Shown here in pieces: positions 7,750-11,823 of a stretch of 11,823 nt of DNA. Position 1 is the stretch's first letter; every line of letters starts with the position of its first letter. The stretch lies in contig DATCLA010000153.1 in assembly GCA_036564195.1 (NCBI GenBank), positions 1 to 11,823 of the forward strand. The letters run 5' to 3'. Source of the DNA: DATCLA01 sp036564195 (GTDB lineage Bacteria > Bacillota > UBA4882 > UBA8346). The notes beneath the pieces were generated by a model. It was not told the DNA's origin, ran no database searches, and saw nothing but the letters and a program-made list of their open reading frames with translations. A program made the translations under genes and the position numbers.

Positions 7750-9054
7750 ATGCTTGATACTGAGATCGTGAAATTTAATGAGCAGAAATTATACCGGTTT
7801 GAAATCAGAGGTGGGCGTAAGCTAAAAGGAACGGTAAAAATCAGTGGAGCAAAAAATGCGGTTTTAAAATTAATGGCTGCGGCCTTGTTGTCCAATAATG
7901 AGTGTCTGATCCGCAATGTCCCCCGGATTAAGGATGTGGAGACAATGATTGGCGTATTAAGCGGCCTTGGAGCCGAAGTTAGCTGGGAAGATCAAACTAC
8001 CCTGCGGATTAAGGTTAATCAGGGTCTGGGCTTCATCGCCCCGGATCAGTATGTACGGGAGATGCGGGCTTCAGCACAAGTGATGGGACCTTTACTGGCC
8101 AAGTTGGGCCGGGTCAAATTATACCAACCGGGCGGCTGTATTATCGGGCCTCGGCCAATTGATCTCCATTTGAAAGGGTTTCAAGCTTTGGGAGCGGAAG
8201 TTTTTGAAGAACACGGTTATGTCTATGTCGAAGCGCCGCAATTGCACGGAGCTGAGATTCATCTAGACTTTCCCAGTGTGGGAGCTACAGAAAACATTAT
8301 GGCGGCCGCTATTTTAGCTAAAGGTACTACCGTCATTCGTAATGCCGCCAAAGAACCGGAGATTATTGAGGAACAAAATTTCTATAATCGGCTGGGTGCT
8401 AAGATCCGCGGTGCCGGTACGGATACCATTCGGATTGAAGGAGTCGACCGGCTGAATCATAAAATTATTGATTATACGGTAATACCGGACCGAATTGAAG
8501 CGGGGACCTTTATGATTGCCGCTGCCATTACCGGTGGCGATATTATTATTGACGATGTAATTCCGGAACATATCGAAGCCTTAATTTCTAAAATGCGGGA
8601 AGTAGGGGTGGCACTGGAACTGGAACCGGATCGGATCCGGGTGATCTCCAACCGGGTGCTTAAACCGGCCGACATCACCGTATTGCCTTACCCGGGATTT
8701 CCCACTGATTTACAGCCTCAAATGACGGCGTTGCTATGTGTGAGCGACGGCACCAGTGTAGTGACTGAAAATGTTTTCGGCAGCCGTTTTGGGTATGTTG
8801 ATGAATTGCTCCGGATGGGCGCAGCCATCAAAGTAGAAAGCCGCAGCGCTATTGTAAAAGGAGTTCCGAACTTGAGTGGAGCTTCAGTGTATGCCCCGGA
8901 TTTGCGGGCGGGAGCGGCTTTAGTGATTGCCGGATTAGCGGCTCAGGGAGTTACTTTCATTGAAGGAATTCAATACTTGGACCGCGGTTATGAGGGGCTG
9001 GAGGAAAAACTAACTAACTTAAATGCTGATTTACGTCGGGTGGCAATTAATTAG
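7750..9054 (+). CDS. murA: UDP-N-acetylglucosamine 1-carboxyvinyltransferase MurA
   Basis: This cytoplasmic enzyme transfers enolpyruvate from phosphoenolpyruvate to UDP-GlcNAc, the first committed step of peptidoglycan synthesis and the target of fosfomycin. From ATG 7750 it has 434 residues, slightly longer than the usual 417-430 because about 14 residues precede the conserved FEIRGG start. Seen: SGAKNA with K35-N36 (K22-N23 of the E. coli enzyme), QPGGCIIG with C130 (the fosfomycin-reactive Cys115), RPIDLH (135-140), PTDLQ with D320 (the Asp305 general base) and DRGYE (411-415). Having C130 rather than Asp predicts fosfomycin sensitivity at the target level; this is inference. The segment PEIIEEQNFYN (203-213) differs from the PEIVDL-type sequence I expect. 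The gene follows ftsW by 122 bases with no gene in between. Confidence 0.96.
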   Translation: MLDTEIVKFNEQKLYRFEIRGGRKLKGTVKISGAKNAVLKLMAAALLSNNECLIRNVPRIKDVETMIGVLSGLGAEVSWEDQTTLRIKVNQGLGFIAPDQYVREMRASAQVMGPLLAKLGRVKLYQPGGCIIGPRPIDLHLKGFQALGAEVFEEHGYVYVEAPQLHGAEIHLDFPSVGATENIMAAAILAKGTTVIRNAAKEPEIIEEQNFYNRLGAKIRGAGTDTIRIEGVDRLNHKIIDYTVIPDRIEAGTFMIAAAITGGDIIIDDVIPEHIEALISKMREVGVALELEPDRIRVISNRVLKPADITVLPYPGFPTDLQPQMTALLCVSDGTSVVTENVFGSRFGYVDELLRMGAAIKVESRSAIVKGVPNLSGASVYAPDLRAGAALVIAGLAAQGVTFIEGIQYLDRGYEGLEEKLTNLNADLRRVAIN

Positions 9055-9062
9055 TACTAATT
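9049..9062. repeat. 14-bp perfect palindrome at the murA/deoB junction
   Basis: AATTAGTACTAATT is its own reverse complement. It contains the murA stop codon (9052-9054) and its right end runs into the proposed -35 box of the deoB promoter (from 9061). That position suits an operator for a repressor of nucleoside catabolism, but no regulator gene is in the window. No T-run follows, so it is not a terminator. Confidence 0.45.
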
Positions 9063-9089
9063 GCTGTTTGCAGTGCAGTATGGTATGAT
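9061..9089 (+). promoter_or_regulatory. Probable sigma-A-type promoter for deoB-pdp
   Basis: A -35-like TTGCTG (9061-9066) and a -10-like TATGAT (9084-9089) are separated by 17 bases. TGG just before the -10 makes an extended -10 element. The weak -35 is offset by the extended -10. Transcription would start near 9096, leaving a short leader before deoB at 9119. This separates the salvage genes from the wall cluster. Confidence 0.65.
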
Positions 9090-9108
9090 AATATTAGATT
9101 AGGTTTTT

Positions 9109-9113
9109 GGAGG
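9109..9113 (+). promoter_or_regulatory. Ribosome binding site that fixes the deoB start
   Basis: GGAGG lies 5 bases before ATG 9119. The in-frame TTG at 9107 overlaps this site itself, so it cannot be the start. Confidence 0.8.
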
Positions 9114-9118
9114 CTGAA

Positions 9119-10300
9119 ATGGAAATTAGCCGTGTTTTTTTAATCGTGTTAGATGGATTGGGTGTGGGAGAACTGCCAGATGCAGCTGCTTACGGTGATA
9201 CCGGCAGTAATACGGTGGGTAACGTAGCCAGGCAATTAGGAGGCTTAACTCTACCTTGGCTGGAAAAGGCAGGTTTGGGAAGACTAACCCCTGTGGCCGG
9301 ACTGAAGGCTACGGCAGTTACGGGTATTTACGGGAAAATGGCAGAGCTTTCTGCCGGTAAAGATACTATGACCGGGCATTGGGAGATGGCTGGGATAATT
9401 CTAGACCGGCCGTTTCCGGTTTATCCTAACGGCTTTCCTCAGGAAGTGATTGATAAATTTATCCAGCAAACCGGAAGGAAAGTCCTGGGTAATAAAGTTG
9501 CTTCCGGAACGGAAATTATCCAGGAGTTAGGGGCCGAACAACTTCGAACCGGCAGTTTGATCGTTTATACCTCGGCGGATAGTGTTTTTCAGATTGCGGC
9601 TCACGAAGCGGTGGTGCCCTTAGATGAACTGTATCGTATTTGTGCCATTGCCCGCCAACTGTTACAGGGTGAGCACGCGGTGGGAAGGGTGATTGCCCGG
9701 CCGTTTACGGGAGTTCCGGGTAACTTTTACCGGACGGCGGGACGAAAGGATTTTACGTTGCTGCCGCCGGCGCCTACAGTTTTGGACCGGCTGAAGGCTG
9801 CCGGCTTGACTGTTTTCGGAGTCGGAAAGATTGAAGATATCTTCAGTGGACAAGGGTTGACCGACTCCAATCACACTCAGAATAGTATGGAGACTTTAGC
9901 TTTTATCAGTGAATTGTTGGAACGGGACTTTCGCGGTCTGGTATTTGCCAATTGTATTGACTTTGATATGCTTTACGGCCACAGGAATGACGTCCGCGGT
10001 TTTGCCAAAGCGTTGGCAGACGTTGACGCCTGGCTCGGAAATAACCTGTCGCGACTTGCTCCGGGGGATGTGTTGATCCTTACCGCTGATCATGGTGTTG
10101 ATCCGACTACTTCCAGTACTGACCATTCTCGGGAATATACTCCGTTATTGATTTTCGGACCGGGTCTGCCGGAACGGATTGACCTGGGCATCAGGAAAAC
10201 CTTTGCCGATCTGGCGGCGACCTTGTGTTACTGGTTTAAGCTTGAACCGTGGCCGGTTGGGGAAGAATTCGGCAGCAGGCTAATTCTGCATGAGAGCTAA
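9119..10300 (+). CDS. deoB: Phosphopentomutase DeoB
   Basis: This cytoplasmic enzyme of the alkaline phosphatase superfamily interconverts (deoxy)ribose 1-phosphate and (deoxy)ribose 5-phosphate, linking nucleoside breakdown to central metabolism. The 393 residues match the B. subtilis enzyme (394). Seen: VLDGLGVG with metal ligand D12, KDTMTGHWE with T85 (the residue phosphorylated in the Bacillus cereus enzyme as I recall it), the cap domain in the middle, DFDMLYGHRND with D281 and H288, TADHG with D324-H325 and TDHSRE with H336. These are the expected bimetal ligands. It is the first gene after its own promoter and is followed by pdp after 31 bases, so the two are probably co-transcribed. 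The function is secure. Confidence 0.96.
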   Translation: MEISRVFLIVLDGLGVGELPDAAAYGDTGSNTVGNVARQLGGLTLPWLEKAGLGRLTPVAGLKATAVTGIYGKMAELSAGKDTMTGHWEMAGIILDRPFPVYPNGFPQEVIDKFIQQTGRKVLGNKVASGTEIIQELGAEQLRTGSLIVYTSADSVFQIAAHEAVVPLDELYRICAIARQLLQGEHAVGRVIARPFTGVPGNFYRTAGRKDFTLLPPAPTVLDRLKAAGLTVFGVGKIEDIFSGQGLTDSNHTQNSMETLAFISELLERDFRGLVFANCIDFDMLYGHRNDVRGFAKALADVDAWLGNNLSRLAPGDVLILTADHGVDPTTSSTDHSREYTPLLIFGPGLPERIDLGIRKTFADLAATLCYWFKLEPWPVGEEFGSRLILHES

Positions 10301-10331
10301 ATAAACCAATTCCCAGGGAGGAACAATTAAG

Positions 10332-11633
10332 GTGCGGGTTTATGATTTGATTTGGAAGAAACGGGAGGGTAAAAGGTTAACCAGGGAAGAACTTCATTTT
10401 TTAATCTCCGGCTTTGTCCGGGGTACTATTCCGGACTATCAGATGAGCGCTTGGCTTATGGCAGTTTATTTTCAGGGAATGAGCTTTGATGAAGTAACCG
10501 ACTTAACCTTGGAAATGCTGCACTCCGGCACGATCATTGACCTGACCTCCATTCCCGGAATTAAAGTCGATAAACACAGCACCGGCGGTGTCGGTGATAA
10601 AACCTCACTGGTGCTGTTGCCCTTGGTAGCGGCAGCCGGGGTTCCGGTGGCGAAAATGTCCGGACGGGGGTTGGGTCATACCGGTGGTACCATTGATAAG
10701 TTGGAAGCAATCCCCGGCTTTAACACTGGCCTGACTAAAGAAGAGTTTTTACGGCAGGTTAGGGAGATCGGAATTGTAATCACGAGTCAGACCAGGGATC
10801 TAGTCCCGGCCGATAAAAAACTCTATGCCTTGAGGGATTTAACAGCTACAGTGGAGAGTATTCCCTTAATCGCCGGCAGTATCGTCTCGAAAAAGCTAGC
10901 TTCCGGTGCAGATGCAGTCTTATTGGATGTAAAATATGGTGCCGGAGCGTTTATGGGTGATTATGAGGTTGCCCGAAAGTTGGCCGAGACGATGGTGGAG
11001 ATCGGTAACCGTGCCGGCCGTCGCTTTAAAGCTGTGCTCACCGACATGAATCAACCGCTGGGCCAGGCGATCGGGAACAGTCTGGAAGTAGCAGAGGCCA
11101 TCCGGACCCTACAGGGGAAAGGTCCTGCCGATCTGACTGAATTATCTTTAACAATGGCTGGCTTAATGTTGTGGCTGGGACAACGGGCTGGGACTCCGGA
11201 AACGGGAAAACAAATTGCTGCTGAATTACTCCATAATGGCGCTGCTTTGACTAAACTGAAGGAATTAATTCGCGCTCAGGGTGGAAACCCTGCTGTTGCC
11301 GACGAACCCGGATTACTGCCTGCTGCGCCGGTGGTGCGCCAGGTTACGGCCCGGGTAAGTGGGTGGATCGCCGCAATTGACTGCCGGGAGTTGGGGCTGA
11401 TAGCGATGGAACTGGGGGCGGGACGGTTGCGGCTTGACGACGTCATCAATCCAGAAGTTGGGTTGAAGCTGCTGGTAAAGATCGGAACGCAGCTTGTTCC
11501 CGGAACTCCCGTTGCGGAAGTCCATGCCAGGAATGAGGCGGATGCGGCCCGGGCTCAGGAAAAACTGTTAAATTGCTTGAAGTTAAGTGATAGCCCGCCT
11601 ACTCTGCCAACTCTGATCCGGGAGATTATTTAG
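10332..11633 (+). CDS. pdp: Pyrimidine-nucleoside phosphorylase
   Basis: This cytoplasmic enzyme splits uridine, deoxyuridine and thymidine with phosphate, giving the free base and pentose 1-phosphate, the substrate of the preceding DeoB. At 433 residues it has exactly the Bacillus Pdp length. Seen: the N-terminal helical domain, KVDKHSTGGVGDKTS (78-92) with the catalytic-site histidine H82, and the family signature SGRGLGHTGGTIDKLE (110-125). K108 stands where I recall Bacillus Pdp having lysine and E. coli thymidine phosphorylase having methionine, which favours broad pyrimidine specificity over strict thymidine specificity. R168 and K187 lie in the conserved ALRD and SKK motifs. The start is GTG at 10332 with GGGAGG at 10316-10321, a rather long 10-base spacer. 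A terminator follows at 11727. Confidence 0.95.
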   Translation: MRVYDLIWKKREGKRLTREELHFLISGFVRGTIPDYQMSAWLMAVYFQGMSFDEVTDLTLEMLHSGTIIDLTSIPGIKVDKHSTGGVGDKTSLVLLPLVAAAGVPVAKMSGRGLGHTGGTIDKLEAIPGFNTGLTKEEFLRQVREIGIVITSQTRDLVPADKKLYALRDLTATVESIPLIAGSIVSKKLASGADAVLLDVKYGAGAFMGDYEVARKLAETMVEIGNRAGRRFKAVLTDMNQPLGQAIGNSLEVAEAIRTLQGKGPADLTELSLTMAGLMLWLGQRAGTPETGKQIAAELLHNGAALTKLKELIRAQGGNPAVADEPGLLPAAPVVRQVTARVSGWIAAIDCRELGLIAMELGAGRLRLDDVINPEVGLKLLVKIGTQLVPGTPVAEVHARNEADAARAQEKLLNCLKLSDSPPTLPTLIREII

Positions 11634-11726
11634 GTCAGGCAGCGGGTTGCTATTTGGATCTGATAACGGATTAACCGGCTTTGCTGATTCATAAATATGG
11701 TTTTAAAGTGAGTGATAATGGGAAAG

Positions 11727-11754
11727 GTTCTCCGGTTTTAGGAGAACTTTTTTT
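11727..11754 (+). terminator. Rho-independent terminator of the deoB-pdp unit
   Basis: GTTCTCC (11727-11733) pairs perfectly with GGAGAAC (11741-11747) around a 7-base loop and is followed at once by seven T. The stem can extend outward through a G-T pair and A-T pairs. It lies 94 bases after the pdp stop. Confidence 0.9.
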
Positions 11755-11790
11755 AATAGCCGGTGATAAATTAACCGAGAAATATTAAAA

Positions 11791-11809
11791 TTTGTTTTTT
11801 GTTTTTTTT
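11791..11809. other. T-rich tract at the right edge
   Basis: Seventeen of nineteen bases are T, broken only by two G. The tract has no strong hairpin before it and no gene is visible to the window end. It may be an AT-rich upstream element for a gene beyond the edge; the function is unknown. Confidence 0.35.
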
Positions 11810-11823
11810 AATTAATGTAACGA

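Noticed and set aside
1..11823. CRISPR array, insertion sequence, tRNA/rRNA, prophage or defence genes
   Set aside because: No direct-repeat array, transposase, terminal repeats, tRNA-like fold or defence domain was seen in any part of the window.

Overview
The window is an ordinary-looking but shortened division and cell wall (dcw) gene cluster, followed by a two-gene nucleoside-salvage unit. All genes are on the + strand. The source is most likely an endospore-forming, Gram-positive-type bacterium of the Bacillota (Clostridia-like or a related deep branch). The reasons are: a class B penicillin-binding protein with PASTA repeats and a SpoVD-type cysteine pair next to its active site; a SpoVE/FtsW-sized SEDS protein; a MurE carrying the meso-diaminopimelate signature DNPR; strong GGAGG-type ribosome binding sites; TTG and GTG starts; and Pdp and DeoB proteins of Bacillus length. 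Coding GC is near 50 percent by eye. The species cannot be fixed from the sequence.

Layout. Bases 3-113 hold the last 36 codons of an unidentified protein, in the place where ftsL often lies. Then come spoVD/ftsI (182-2383), an AT-rich gene-free stretch of 303 bases with two competing hairpins, murE (2687-4159), murF (4152-5534, overlapping murE by 8 bases), mraY (TTG start at 5536), ftsW/spoVE (6533-7627) and murA (7750-9054). A 14-base palindrome and a good sigma-A-type promoter with an extended -10 lie at the murA/deoB junction. They drive deoB (9119-10300) and pdp (10332-11633). A Rho-independent terminator at 11727-11754 closes this unit, and 69 bases of AT-rich sequence remain.

How the genes work together. 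MurA commits UDP-GlcNAc to muropeptide synthesis. MurE and MurF add meso-diaminopimelate and D-Ala-D-Ala. MraY loads the finished pentapeptide onto undecaprenyl phosphate. The FtsW/SpoVE glycosyltransferase and the SpoVD/FtsI transpeptidase polymerise and cross-link lipid II, at the division septum and/or in the spore cortex. The order matches the Bacillus/Clostridium dcw order, but murD (expected between mraY and ftsW) and murG, murB and murC (expected around murA) are missing from their usual positions, with clean junctions. Pdp phosphorolyses pyrimidine nucleosides and DeoB converts the resulting pentose-1-phosphate to the 5-phosphate.

I found no mobile element, RNA gene, CRISPR array or defence system, and no clearly novel multi-gene system. 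The observations most worth a second look are the pruned dcw order, the SpoVD/PBP2B hybrid character of the first gene, the AT-rich intergenic stretch with alternative hairpins, and the palindrome over the deoB promoter.
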